From positions 1-64,000 of the forward strand of contig NC_132986.1 of NCBI RefSeq assembly GCF_047496725.1: DNA of 64,000 nucleotides. Reading direction: 5' to 3'. This DNA is from Anoplolepis gracilipes (lineage: Eukaryota > Arthropoda > Insecta > Hymenoptera > Formicidae). Of the stretch, positions 40,088 to 54,100 are shown piece after piece; position 1 is the stretch's first letter, and every line of letters starts with the position of its first letter. Below the pieces are notes generated by a model that was not told the DNA's origin, did not search any database, and saw only the letters and a program-made list of their open reading frames with translations. A program made the translations under genes and the position numbers.

Positions 40088-43000
40088 GGTTGCTGGCGAA
40101 ACTGTTGAAGTTGCAATTGTTCTTGATAGTTTGTACGGAATAACGGCGGCGCAGCGGCGCTGGGAACTTCCAAGGACACGCTCGGTTGAAGATGAACAGC
40201 AGGCTCCAAAGGTGGTTGAAGCGGCAAAACGTTTGTCTGTTGAAAAATGTGCTGCTTCTGCAAGGGGAAATGATTGTGCTGATGAAAACGATAAATCCTT
40301 TGCTCCTCCAACTGCTTCAAACGCTGTTCTTCCAGCTGTTTGATCTTAGCCTGTTCCTCCAACTGCTTCAATCTAGCCTGTTCCTGCAAGTACAGTTGCT
40401 GCTGCTGCTGCTGCTGCTTCTGTCTTAACTGCTGCTGCTGCTGCTGCTCATAGAGCTGACGTTGTCTAATGAGAAACTGGGTCTGCTGAATCTGCTGCTG
40501 TTGTAGCTCCGCCAGCTGTTTCTCCAATAGTTTCTGCTTAAACTCTAATTGCTCTTGAAGAGTCAGAGCCTGCCCGTCACCCGATTGCCTGTAAATCGGT
40601 ACGACACTCTTTGGAACACCGAGCTCGTCCTGTTGTACCGTGAAGGCTGCCACGAGAGGCGCCTGAAAGATTTTCACTTCTTCCGCTTGAGATTTTTCCT
40701 TATTAATGCCAGAGAAGAGCAAGGTAACATTGTCTTTGGGCGAAATAGTCGGACTGGATACAGTTGGCTTCGGCGCAATCAACACATTAGTACTTACGAT
40801 TCCATTACTGGCACTTCGCATTAAGCTTTCGGACAATTGTGTGATTGGCTTCAGCGTCACGCTCTCGACTCTGTTGACTGAGGATGAGCTCGCAGAAGTC
40901 TTGAAACTTCTCGTTTCCAATGAATCCTTGGACTCGCTTCGCGGCAAGTAAGTCGACGGATTCTTGTCAATTACGTTGTGCACGTGGAAACTTCTAGCGT
41001 CGTCGCGACTAGCTTTTTCTATAATCATCCCCGACGGATTCGGAGAAACGTACTTGTTCGATTCGAGGAAGCTTGAATTCTGCAGCTTTTCCTCGTTGGG
41101 AATTTCCTCATCACCCGGGAAACCGTCAAACGAGAAGGAGGCTTTCGGTATCACGCCGATATTCGTATTCAAATTCTTCTTAACCACGTCGTTGAAGGTC
41201 TTTTCAACAGTCATAATGAGCGATTTTTCATCATCGTCTTTTCGCTGCTCCGCGGACTCGGCCTCTAGTTCCGTCAACGCCTTCAGTAATGCTTGCCGTA
41301 AGTTCTTGTCGAGCTTTACTGGAGGAGGCGGAATTTCGAGGCCTTTAAAATCTGAGATCTCAGATTTCTGAGACCTAGCTAGGCTCAAGCAGACTACTGC
41401 TAGTAGAATTGTTACGGCTATCTGCAAAATTACAACAGAGATATATGTATATATTAAAACAATATTGCATTATACATACATTGATTATGTTACAACAATT
41501 GATATTATTAGGAAGCAGGATATTATTTTTCACTGCGAGATAAAGCGAAGTCATCGTCATAAATTTGTTTCGAAAATCGAGAATTCGAATAATTCGAGGA
41601 GACAAAGTTGTTAGGAAAGATAAGAAAAGATAAATCATTGAAGATATAAAGTTATTTACGACAAGAGAATAAACATTTATAGATGATTGGGTTTCACTGT
41701 ATTGATTCGAGAGAGATCGAAAGCTAAAGTTTGTCCGATCAGTCTATCTCCTATTAGTCCCGTTATGAGTGGAAGAGATGCCCGTAGGCGATTTTCTCCT
41801 CCTAAAAACACAGTAAATACGTACTCGTATCTACTACCTATAGCTTTCGCGAGTCCAATCGTGCGAGCGAGACCAATAGTTTGCATACTTTGTGTAATTA
41901 CACACGTACACGCCTGACACGCCGAAGAGACACGAGCGTAATTAAACGTGCGGACGTTAAAACGTTTTCGGAAAGTTAAGGACCGCTTATAGCAAGTGTA
42001 ATGGTCTCTTGACAGATTTTAAGCTATTTATTAACCGTTTTCATGCCAACTATATATAATATTTTTCTCTGCTTCAATTATTATTAAATACAAATGCGTT
42101 TTTAGAATAATGCCAATCTTGCTCCACGTAATATATTGTATTATCAAATATATTATCAAGGATAATACGTTCGATAAACTACAAGGAGATAAATATTGAC
42201 GGAGAAAAGAAGAGATAAATCTCCAACAACTCGACAAGAATTCCATTATGTTCCTCCTGAAATCAAATGTAATTAAAAGTACCTATCTTTAATTACGCAC
42301 ATGCACAGTGCGCTCTTTTTGGGAATAAACTTTGGTTTATTTTAAGTGGAGAAAAACCTTTTGGTAAAATGTACCGTACATCGAAGCTTTTATTAAATCG
42401 CCGCGAATAATTGAAATTGAATAATTGATACTTTTGATACTTAAAAATTCGCACGTTATACCTTTAATTTCAACTTTTGTTGAATTTTAAAAATTGTTAA
42501 TTTATTGAAAAATACTTTAGCTTTATTTATTATTTCGCGACATTTAATTTTTTTTATCAAATTGATTCATCCATAGTAATCGATAAGTCCTCTTTATTCT
42601 TTATTCTTTTTTCTAAAATTAAAAAGAACATCGATATGTCCGTGCAATATTGTTTCTTAATCAGTAGCAAATAATTTCTTTTTACAATTGAACCATCAAT
42701 AATAATCGCACCTTTGATTTTGACATTTTTTGACAAAACTATACCCTTGTACCCTTTCGGATAATATGGAAGAACTGACATCGATTAACGACATCGTGTC
42801 TCCGTTCCTTTCATTTTCATAATGATACGTGACGTAGCGTGAAGGACACGTCGCGGATAGTATTTAATTATTCGTCATTAAAATATAAGCGTTTGGATAT
42901 CATCCTGAAGGTGAGGTGAAGAGTTGCCTGTCGCGCGGAAATTATTCAAACAGAAATCGGGAGTATCGTAATTCATTCACAGACGGCATGACCACGCCCT

Positions 43001-43737
43001 AGAAAGGTTAAGTTACGAGCTACTACTCATCGGAAGCGATTACAGGTTTTGAACTTTCACCCCGCTTCGTCAAATCGTCACGGTGGGAGCTCGGTGGGAC
43101 GATGCATTCGCATACGCGTCGCCAGAGAAGATTTATGTATTGACGTACTGTCAACCATAAGTCCTGCGAAGAGAGAAAAATCGAAGAGAATTTCTGGCGA
43201 GACTGGAGAACGCTAAGTGTTCTCAAGTATGACAAAAAAATGAAAAAAACGAAAAAGAAAAGCACTAGCTAGGCTACGCTGCGTTATATACGAGGACCTT
43301 TGACATTTGCAAAGAAAGTTACACCCAGGGAAAAGACAACAGAACGGAAAACGACACGCCGCGCCGCGGGTCAACGATAGCTGCTCGCGTACATCATCGA
43401 ATTATGTATTCTTCGCACAACGAGAGCCCGCGCTCAAGTGCCAACGCTTTTGCCGGTAAAAGGAAAGCGCTAGAGATGCGCGTCTGTAAACTATCCCTGT
43501 AATTTGCACACAATGAAATGGGAGAATTGCCCCGTTTAGCGCGCGCTTCTGCCTTATAAAATGTCGTTCCAAGCGTCTTTCGCTCTCTTCCTCTCACAAT
43601 CAGTCGATCTCGTATAATGATTCATTGATTCCGTAAATTTCTCAGAAACGAAACTCTACAATATTCCTTTAGATAAGAGTATTAAAATGTTCAAAAAGTT
43701 TTTTCTTCGCTTGGAACTGAACTGAGCGAACGCGCGG

Positions 43738-43803
<66 letters not shown>

Positions 43804-45364
43804 CTGCATATAAATACCGAGTTTCTTCCTCTACAATTAATAATCCTCTAAATTTGCCGATTGCCGGCGGTAAAAACGATATATGACACATATCTCACGA
43901 ACAACTTAAGACTGTCGACAACTTTGGCAACTTTCTAAACTCGTACGGGCGTCCTCCTGTTTCGTCCAGCATCTCATTAATCTTCAGTCGTACATAAACG
44001 GAAGGAACACATTCTGACTCGCAGGTGTCTTACCACTTAATAATAATGGGACGCGACTGGATTTGCGTTGTTGCAGCTTTGAAACGTGGTTGGTTTCACT
44101 TTCGAAACTCGCCAGGCTGATACAATCGCTGATGATCGCCGCGCTTGACATGTGTCACCGCGCGTTGCTCGCATTTAGATTTTAGATAGACATGAGGCAT
44201 GTTAAGTAACTCTTTGCATAATAATCGCGGACTCGCTAATTAATCACCCACAAAATTCTTGCAAAAGTCGAAAGCCGCATAAATATGCATACGCGTCGAC
44301 AGAAGAAAAGAAGTTGCGAGGCGGAAGACGAATATCGCAATCTATAGAATTATATTATTATCGATCGCAATGAATTGTCCCGATCGATTGTTAAAAAATT
44401 CATCCATGTCATATTTGGCTATCGTGAATCTTTGACTGTGTGAATGTTTTTTCGCGTTGTGAACTCTTGACCCGTCATTTTCTAGCGCAGAGAATGAGCC
44501 GCGCGAGTTTCACCGCGCCTAACAGAATAGCTGAATCGTTATATTGATATTACTAATGCGCGATAGAAAATATTGCATATAAAATCTCAAATCTCTCTCC
44601 CCCCCCCCCCCCCCTCTTCTCTCTTCTCTCTTCTCTTGCGCTCATTATATGTGTGCACATTATTAAAATTAAAATTATACTTTTGCTTATATATTTGAAA
44701 TTTCGCTTATAACAGAGATTTTAATGAATCGACTAACAAAAAGTTTACGAATCCAAAATTCTATTAACAAACGTTAGATCAATTATTTTGTCAGATGATC
44801 GATCATTTTTAAAAAACTTTTTAGCGCGTGAAACATCAAAACTATTGACGAATATTTAATAGATTGAAAGTTATAAAAGTACATAATAATAAATCAACAC
44901 GTGTCCAAGTTAATTGCTCCATGACAGTAATCAGGCTAAGACAGTCAAGCTCCAATTGTACAATTCAACAAAAAATAACTTTTTTTTCAAACAAAAAAAA
45001 AAAAAAAAAAAAGAGAGTAATCATCTCTCGTAATTTTTTCATACTGAACATGATTCCGGCTTCCATATTGCTGTACATCAAAATTTTTAAAAACTTATAG
45101 AACAACGATAACTACAGGTAAGTAATTGTTTTCCCTTTTCTTATACTTTTTTTTTTTTTTTTTTATTAATCTTTATTATTATAACCATTTTCCAGAGATG
45201 CTTTCTATATTATTTGAAAAAAGCAAATTAATTTCTAAAAAGCAGAAAATTAATAATAAAATAGAATGAGAAAATTAAAGTTTTAATAATATATAAACAT
45301 GACTAAAATTATTTAGCAAAACTATTTCAACTTCAATAAATTACTTTAAATAAGATTATATAAG

Positions 45365-45425
<61 letters not shown>

Positions 45426-45985
45426 CATGCCAAAATTTACTTATATTTACCATCACTCAGAAATAATAATATACGATAAAATGTGACAATGATTTATTGA
45501 GAAACTTGTCACGCTAACCGAAGAAAGAGCGAGAAAGATGAGAAAAGAAGAGATGAGATCGACCACGGTGTCTGGTTCACGCGATTGCGAGTGGGGAAAC
45601 AGCGTGAGAGAACTCGTCACATTGATTCGCGCATAACACCGCTGGCGTAAAGGAAACAGAAGATGAGGAAGAAGAAACCGCGAGAGCGGCTGTTGTGGCG
45701 GCACTTTCACTTGGCAGAGTATGTCGAGGATGCGCACCGCTCGCGCTCGTGAACTTGCTTTACTCGGCATGATGAGCATGAAAGACCGTCGCTACAAACT
45801 CGACAGGCTCGGCCTTTTGTGCTAGATTACGAATCGACGACGCAACATCATCCAAACGGAGTAACACGTCCAATCACATTCTTTTTTTCTCGTCGCTAAT
45901 ACAAATAAATTGACAACGAAATTTCTTGATCCTAAACGATAATTCGCGACAAAAAAAAATTTCAGACAAACACAAAATTCTATTT

Positions 45986-46060
<75 letters not shown>

Positions 46061-48713
46061 ATATGTAACAAAGAAAATATTTAAGCAAAGTACACATGTA
46101 TAAAATGTATTTGTAGAGATACATATACATAAAATGCGTTGCGGAAAATTATAAATTATAAATAAATAAATTTGTTTTAAATTTTGTCATAAATTATAAA
46201 CTGTTTGAGATGCAGATTTTAGAATAACATTCAGTAAATTAAAAGTCGACAAAAAGCGCATTTATAAATTTATATACACTAATTATACATATATATAATA
46301 TATAAATTAGAAATATCCTAGAATTTTTTTCACGGTTCATTTCAATGATTCAGATTTTTCAATCAATGCAAGATTGATTTTTCAATGTCTGATATCTCGA
46401 TATACATAAACGAACTAGAGCTGACATCATGACTTAATATTAAACATCATGTCTCGTGTAATAATAAATTTACGTTAAAAATGAATAATTCAAATGGGGA
46501 GATTATTATAAGCTCTTTTAAATACTAAATCGATTTATTTGAAATGTGTCGATTTGTTTGTAATGAAAACGTTAGAATTTGAAAGATTGTGGCACAATAA
46601 ATAATAACCGTTCTAAAAATTTTAATTCCGGCGGAATCGATTCCCGATATAATAAACAAGTTTGCATGAACACTGCATTAAGGCATGAAAGATTTGAAGA
46701 ATGCTGGCTTAAGTACGTTTACCGCTAAATTATCTCGATTATGGTCATTACGTTTCTTATAAAAATATATATTATCTCGAGATCAATTTAGGCAAATAAT
46801 GAGAGTGAAGTCTTGTAATGAGCGAAGAAAACTGTTAGGATCTATAATACTCGTACTACTCGAAGCTAATTGGTTAGATTCGAGAATATACTCCAATCAA
46901 ATTTGACCGCTTAGCGATTTTACATCTAACAATCATGTTCATCGGAGAGACAAGAATGGTACAAGCGAGTAACAACCAGTTTTCTCTGCCAAGTGTAATT
47001 TTTATGATATAAAAAATCTTTTAAAGACTGTTGCTAAATTAAATTAAGAATGAGATAAAAAACATTGGTTTAAAAGTTGTTGTTTTATTTTTTTATAATA
47101 TTACAAATTGTCCGATCAATTGGAATTAGAAGCAAAAATGATTAAACTTTATATAAGAAACGGATAAAGAAAGAAAGAAAGAAAAAGATCTCACTTAAAA
47201 AAATTCAAAATTTATTCTTCCCAAAGGAAAAAATTACGCAATTATTTAACAATAAGATTTATTTCGTGTTTTTTATTTTCCCAAGTAATCAACTTTCCGC
47301 TAATTGCATCACGATGTATCGTGATATCTTGTAGATTTCGGATTTCGTGTGTACAGAAACGCGGAAATGGAAGACGCGTGAAAGTGCACTTCATCAGCAG
47401 TGTCCCCAAGTACGTTTCGATTATACAACGAGTCCTTGGCGTTAAATAACGCACAAATCCAGCGAGGAAAGATGAGCCGATGCGCCTGAATGCAATTAAA
47501 CGCCAATGCATCGCGCAAAACACTGGTATCGTATTGCATGTTTAGAGTGAAAGTTTCAAGAGATCGAGAGGCTCCTCCGTCCAACAACCATCTGTCTCTA
47601 CTGCTTAAAATTATTTATTTTGACCGGATGTATAATTTCCTAATCTATCAAGTCGACAAAGTCGAGAGATTCGGATTCTTTTAAAATCAGCGATCTGTAT
47701 TTAGATACTCTGGCTAGATACTTGGCTAATGGAGATCGCTAATCTCAGAAGATGATCTATTACCAAAAAGTATCTCAAACACTTTGAATCAACACTGGTC
47801 GGAACCTTTATCGCATTAAAGGTTCACATGAGGAAAGTCACCGAGATAGAAGCTTGAATGATGAAGCCAAGCGTGAAAAATTCGAAGCGTGGGAGCCGAT
47901 ATTAAACAACGAATTGTTCCGACGACGGCGACGACGTGAGATGTCGGACGTCGACGAGAGGTCGACCGATGAGAGAAAAGTTCGGAAAGAATGCCGAGGG
48001 GGCTTTCCACTTTCGACGCGAAAAATCGTCGATTCAACGGACCGCGAAGCTATCTCTCCTTCGGGATTATTAAGGAAGTCGTAAATGTTACGGCGTATGT
48101 ATGTACACATTTCTAGCATAGTATCGGACGATCTGGCCGCGGATCAATCAGAATGCATCAGTTACGAAATGGCAGGAACTCTTTCAACGCGAAAGGGCAC
48201 GCGGAGGGGAACCTCTCCCAGTTGCGTATTACGTGTCGTTCTGAATCCGAACAGAAGTTTCCTCCTCGCGCACTTCTTACGAGATTGGTATTGTCGGCGG
48301 CTTGTTTCGTAAGAACCATACCTGCCCCATGTAGGCAATACGAGGTACAGGTTTTTTTTTTTTTTTTTTTTTTTTTTGCCACAGGTCCGGCTTTTATCTC
48401 TCGGAATGGATCACTGGAATGAAGGGGGTGAGGGAGGGGAAAAAAGGAAAAGAACTTTCTTCCCATGGCGTTCGAAAAAGGTGCCATCTACTTTCGTGGG
48501 TCATCGAACTCACCGCATCGCAGGTATATATCCGTCACACCCATCTTTCCGTGTCATCATCGATCCTTAATAATTACTTTCTCTCGAAACGCGCGTCGAC
48601 CAGAAGCACCTTGCCGACGTGACCGTATGCATTAATTGTAAGATGGAGAATGTCGAATAAAGATTTTTAAAGATATATTTTTCTCACTGTTGTTACGGCG
48701 TCAGAAGAGATTG

Positions 48714-48748
<35 letters not shown>

Positions 48749-49636
48749 CGAGGACATTATTACACGCTCGCGTCATAAGACGATTTGTCTGAATTCAATG
48801 ATATTTTTTGACGATTTATCAGATCCTTAAGTATATTCCGATTAGGTAGATTGTTTCAGAACAATATAATATCGTTTCTCCGCGCCGTGCCCTGCCGATT
48901 TCAAATTAAATTCAAATGAAAAGTCTCACTTTTCTAACGCACACATTGCGCGATATTAATCTTCTTTATGATCCATTAGGTCATACGAAGAGAGAGTACA
49001 TATACCCTATGTATATCGTATTCATCTAGACTGCAACGAGGATAATCTTTCGATTCAAGAAATCTCACCATCTTTGCTTTTTCCGCAAAATTGTTTCACA
49101 AATCAATTTCGATCATTATCGAATTAACGTACCTTCGCTAACTTAGATTTGTTCGCGAAACACTGTTTTCAATCTTAATTAACGCCACACACGAACGTAC
49201 TACATGACAATTAGGTCGTTAGGAGCGCATATTTATTTATGATGCTCGCGTGTTGCGTCTCGGAGATTCGAGTGAAGAATAGAAATTGATCTACTGACAG
49301 TCTAGCGACTTCAACAGAGCGCGTCAATTCATTAATGCGATTCATAATGAGCTACCTAAGCACATTTCACGGTGAATTGCCGCGAGCGTAAAGAGGACTC
49401 TGACAGACGAATCACAGAAAGACCAGCAAGAATGATCTCTCTACTTTTTATCCGAATTAGCGACTATAAATTAACGCGATATTTATTTGCTTTCTTTTTT
49501 TTTTAATTAATATCTCAAGAGTTTTACTATTTTTCTATCGACGTCACTTTAAAACTTTTTAAAAAATCGTGTGTAAAAGATAAAACATTTCGTAGTATTT
49601 ATTGCGAATCTTTACTCGGTCATTTATATGATAAAT

Positions 49637-49668
<32 letters not shown>

Positions 49669-50716
49669 GTTAGAGTAAGACAACTAGTATTTTAGAAAGT
49701 TTTCAAACCGTAATATTTAGTTATGTCTGTATACTGATCAAATCTATCATTAAATATTGTAGAAAATGGACGTATAATTAAAATCACTGCACACGACATT
49801 TCTAGTAATCATCATTTACATTAAAGTTCAAGGCATGTAATTATGTAATTAGAAATACAGTTTTTAGCCCTCATATTACACAGTCCCCGAATATGTCATT
49901 TTCCAAATTATGAATCGCATGCTACATAAATAATAGACCGTAATTCGCTAACATATTTGGCCTATATATGGCTTTAATGCACATTTTAATCGAGCGAGTA
50001 GCCAATATTTACTGAAAATATTAGATTACGTCACACGGGAGATCTCGATAGGTCAACGATTCGTCAAGTAGCCCATAGAAAACCGTTAACCAGCCAAGAG
50101 TCTCTTCCGCGCGAACGATACGATATATGTATCTGGAAATCGCGAAACGTATAATGGAAGAAGAAAGTAGCGTATACTATGAAATGCTCAGCACAGGTTT
50201 TCTCTGTAATTGTAAGTAGAAATACGCGAGTTTATCGATACGCGTCTAATTGTGAAAAAAAAAAATTTATTACTATCATCAAGTAATTTTTTTAAATAAT
50301 CATCTTAGTGATCGAACTTGAATTATAGTCCTTTCGCTCAATAAAGGGTACGAAGGGTACGCATTTCTCGCGCATTACAGAGCTCTTGTTCCATCAGCAT
50401 CTCAGCTGGAGATTAATATTAATACACGATCCGATTATTAATTATGACGGTAGTACAAATATACATATACATACTACCTATTGTCGAATTTTCTTAAATA
50501 CTGATCACTTTGCACTCATTTAATATTATTCGAGCCGCACTATCACTTTGAACCGCACGTAATCCACCATCGTGAGAAGAAGGTAAGAAAAGATCGATAC
50601 ACATTATAATAGACAAAAAGAGACAGAAAGAGAGAAGAAAAAAATTGAAGGAAAGTGGAACGAACGAACGAAAAAGCTGATCAGTGAATGAATGGTTTTG
50701 TACTCACCAAGCGCAT
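39598..50716 (-). CDS. Secreted glutamine-rich protein, two coding exons
   Basis: The main exon is 41421-39598, preceded by TTTTGCAG and ending in TGA. The proposed first exon is 50716-50708, ATG CGC TTG followed by GTGAGTAC. Both borders are phase 0, and joining them gives MRLIAVTILLAVVCLSLARS, an excellent signal peptide, and a protein of 610 residues. The mature part has an acidic N-terminal third, Q/L/E-rich repeats (KQLEEQ, QQQLRQKQ) near residues 270-370, a run of about 15 Gln near 445-460, and a conserved-looking C-terminus (IQRLLYQSGVAGELSNVQGP...). No enzyme domain is seen. It may be an extracellular matrix, cuticle or egg-covering protein; that is a guess. The 9.3 kb intron and the exon 1 link are predictions and need transcript support; the large exon is secure. 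Confidence 0.75.
41422..50707 (-). other. Predicted 9.3 kb first intron of the glutamine-rich gene
   Basis: AT-rich sequence with no supported internal gene. It is dense in simple repeats: a (CG)n(AG)n tract at 43736-43801, a C run at 44599-44615, (TA)n at 45367-45422, (TG)n at 45991-46058, T runs at 48352-48377 and 49639-49669, and an A run at 48716-48746. Short frames on both strands (for example near 47.2-48.1 kb) have no recognisable homology. Such first introns after a tiny signal-peptide exon are common in insect secreted-protein genes and often hold enhancers. Confidence 0.55.
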
Positions 50717-50775
50717 GATGCTGTCTGTGCCCACACTCGTACGGGTCTCGGCTTTTACTCGGGAAAGATGATCTC

Positions 50776-50806
50776 CGTAGGTAGGTAGGTAGGTAGGTAG
50801 GTAGGT
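50776..50806. repeat. (GTAG)n microsatellite upstream of the glutamine-rich gene
   Basis: About seven GTAG units lie 60-90 bp upstream of the proposed start codon on the minus strand, probably in the promoter or 5' UTR. Confidence 0.9.
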
Positions 50807-51165
50807 GATAGTTTCATGAAAGAGAGGTGGGGTCACGTACATCTTTTTCCAATGTTAACACACATACGCATATACATGTATGCGACAGATTCGGCATTTT
50901 CTGCTACTTTCGGCTCTTTTGAATATTACCGCGTTCCCGTAACCCATTTCGACGCATTATCGCAAAGAGCAACTTATTTGAACTCATAATTCAGAAAGTT
51001 TTTAATGAAAAAGAATTCAACTACATATAAATTGTAAATTAAGAATACGATAATTTAGAATGATTTGTTAGAATGCTTTTTTTTGTTTTTTTTTTTTGTT
51101 TTTTTTTTTTTACAGCTGTGCGTGATGTTTTTTGTTCATTCTAATATAAAGTAGACAACCATATT

Positions 51166-51168
<3 letters not shown>

Positions 51169-51240
<72 letters not shown>
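51169..51240. repeat. (CT)n microsatellite
   Basis: About 36 CT units. Interrupted T runs precede it at 51078-51111. Confidence 0.97.
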
Positions 51241-51247
<7 letters not shown>

Positions 51248-52689
51248 TCGATACTATAGAAATACTATAGATCGTCAAATATTGATGTAGAAATAGATTG
51301 ACTTGTAAAAGTAGTGAAAGAAATGAAAAACTAAACTAAAACATTTAAGAAAAGGAAATCAAGATGATTAAAGAAGTAGTTTGAGAAAAATTGAAAAATG
51401 TTAAACAAGAACTAGAAGATTAGAGAAGAATAATACATAGAGAGACTTGTGGTCCATCAGAAAGAGCACATAAAAGCAGTTAAAGAGAAGAAAAAAAAAA
51501 GATTATAATATTATTGAACCTAAAATGCAATAGGAGAGTGAAGCTACTAAAAAAGAAATAGTTGATAAAAGAAAAGGTAAATATCAAGAACACATGATTA
51601 TGGAAATAACGAAACCTATGAGAATAGCGAAAGAAAAGAAAGCGAGAACAGATCCTGGATTGCGAGACTAGAGAAGAAATGGAAAAATTTAAGGGTCAGT
51701 ATATTTATAAACCACGTTGGGCAAAAATTTCAACGTTACTGACAATGAGTCATCGCAAATAAAACTTAAGAAAAAATAAAAATTATCAATATTAATAAAG
51801 AAGAAGAAATAAAATTAGATGATAATGATTTAATATTAGATACAATCAAGAGGCAGAATAAAATTGCAGTAAATGAAGAAAGAATTCATATGCGAAGAAA
51901 ATAATCAAAGAGAAGAGAAATGATCATAATCAATCGGGAAGAAAAGGAAAGGAAGAAGATTCCTAGTAAGCAAAAAATCATTGCTATGCAATGTTATTAT
52001 TATAACAATATTTACTAACATAGTAATGTTTTCAAGTATGTATATGTATATCATTATGTGAACAAACTTTGACATAGGTTCAAAGATTTCGGTAAGGTTG
52101 AAATACAAGACATATGTCGTTGTAAGTTAACATTGCATTTATGTTTTTTAAACATTGCGATAATGTTTTTCATAAAATTAAATCAATAATAACTCAAAAA
52201 GCAAAAAATCATTGATATAACGTTAGTACAACGATCTAATAATAAGTTTAATATTGTATAATGTTTCTCAGAATATTTTTCTCTAAATAAAGAATAAATA
52301 ATCTAATGTGATTAAATGAAAGCATAATTCAATTTAAACTATTAAGTTTAATTAGCAGGAATTTCGAATTTTTTATTTTTTTAAATTAAATTAAATTTAT
52401 GTAGAAATCGAACTCTTATTTTAAATGGTAATAAAACGGATAATTATTTCTTATTTACTTATTGTTAGTTTCAAATCACTTTAATATTTAGAATTTTTGA
52501 GTTTGTCAATCAAATATTAAACTAATGAGAACAATTACTACTAGACTTTTGATTGTAAGAATTTTGCTTTGCAGGCTTTATTTATATCATCGTTGGTGAT
52601 AAAAAATAAATTTAAATATTTAAAAGACAATATACCATAATATAGCGATAATTGAAATAACATTTAAAAAATATTTGAAATTATATTTT
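51241..52689. other. Intergenic AT-rich DNA, partly purine-rich
   Basis: 51290-51960 is strongly A/G-rich on the plus strand with repeated AAGAAGAA, GAAATA and GAGAAG phrases. It may be the decayed remains of a lysine/glutamate-rich transposon ORF1, but no open frame survives. The rest is ordinary AT-rich sequence with no supported gene. Confidence 0.35.
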
Positions 52690-52854
52690 AAAGGCCCGTG
52701 TCCACGATCCGAAAACTCGAGCCGAGTTCTAGTTTCAAGAAATGTAGGTATATTAGCTAATCAGCTTGCAGCTTTCATGGAAAAGCAGTAATTTCACCTA
52801 ACTGAAATCTCTCCCGAGATGATCGAGTTCTATCATCGTGAACACAAGTCTTTA
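52690..52854. mobile_element. MITE of ~165 bp with imperfect terminal inverted repeats
   Basis: The left end AAAGGCCCGTGTCCACGAT and the reverse complement of the right end (AAAGACTTGTGTTCACGAT) match at 15 of 19 positions. There is no coding capacity. The end sequence resembles short insect inverted-repeat elements. No target duplication could be fixed in the AT-rich flanks. Confidence 0.65.
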
Positions 52855-53177
52855 TAAACATTTTATAAATAAATAATAGATAGTTTTATATTATTATTAG
52901 GTAACATTTTGAAAACACATTTATAAAACATTCTTTTATATATATATATATATATAAGAATGTTTATGTTAAACTGAATCAATATTTCAAAATATTGAGT
53001 TTACATGTTTCTTGCTTACTGGGAAATCATTTCAAAAAACTAAATCTGTGAAAATAACACATTTTTCCAGTAAATGCTAGATATTTCTGAAATATTTATA
53101 AAATGTTCCTAAAATCTAAAATTAACATCCTAAGAATATTCCAAAACATTTAAAGAATTCCGGAATATTTAAAGAAC

Positions 53178-53217
53178 ATACAGAGATGAGAATATGCAAA
53201 TATTCTCATCTCTGTAT
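53178..53217. repeat. Perfect 17 bp inverted repeat
   Basis: ATACAGAGATGAGAATA and its exact complement are separated by TGCAAA. It is too short for a typical pre-miRNA. A second foldable segment lies nearby at 52925-52972, where CATTCTT flanks an (AT)n run. The remainder of 52855-53700 is AT-rich without a gene. Confidence 0.8.
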
Positions 53218-53707
53218 ATGTATAAGCACAAAATGTTCTGATTTTTTATCATTTTGTATACTGTTTTATTCTATTTTTTTATTTCATTTTTTACGTTTCA
53301 TACATATACATATGTGTCAAAATTTATACCGAATGTTTCTTATTACACACACACATATATATATATATCTTTCAATTTTCACAGATTTTTCGCTCTTCCT
53401 CAATTATCTAAAAAACTAGACGTGTTCAAAAGGTTGCGTTCGGAAAGATACTATTTAGCGCTATTAATAAACTTGTTTTGTTCTTATATTCAATTTTGAG
53501 TAAATAAAAAAGATAGAACGATGCTCTTCGCCCTAATAGCGTCTCGCTCGAACGTGGTCAAAGTTATATATAATAAAACGGATTGAATTTAAATTCAAAA
53601 TATATAAGTACATATAAGAAACACATACTCTCTGGTTCTAGTTAATTTAAAATAAAATTTTGTTATGATCCTGCGTAATTAATTACGATATAATGGGACA
53701 TCCTAAT

Positions 53708-53708
53708 C

Positions 53709-53762
<54 letters not shown>
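53708..53762. repeat. (AT)n(AG)n microsatellite
   Basis: About 12 AT units followed by about 14 AG units, 340 bp upstream of the FBXO9 start codon. Confidence 0.95.
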
Positions 53763-53764
<2 letters not shown>

Positions 53765-53825
53765 ACAATGTGTTTATACATTTTATGTTGCATCAGCAGG
53801 GTCATGCAAACGATCTATTCTCGCG

Positions 53826-53892
53826 TAACGACCTTCGCCCTTCGCCCTTCGCCTACCGCCTACCGCCTGCCGCCTGTCGCCTATCGCCTGTC
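53826..53892. repeat. 7 bp GC-rich minisatellite upstream of FBXO9
   Basis: Successive seven-base units: TTCGCCC, TTCGCCT, ACCGCCT, ACCGCCT, GCCGCCT, GTCGCCT, ATCGCCT. They end about 210 bp before the FBXO9 start and are followed by GAACAC, GAAACGCG and AGAGC repeats. They probably lie in the promoter or 5' UTR. Confidence 0.75.
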
Positions 53893-54100
53893 ACGAAACG
53901 AAGTCCACGAACACGAACACGAAAAACGCGAAACGCGCAGAAAGCAGAGCAGAGCAGAGTAGCAGAGCAGAAGCAGAAAGGCGAGAACCATGGCGGCGGT
54001 ACTATTAGCGAAGTTGTGTTTTCGCAGTGTCGTACGCTTTTCTGACCGAGAGTACATGCGCTGAAGGGAATCAGCTGACGGGAATTGAACGGCGAGAAAA

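Noticed and set aside
40020..40140. Plus-strand leucine-rich frame at 39553-40143
   Set aside because: Antisense of the CAG/CAA glutamine run of the secreted protein. The poly-leucine is an artefact.
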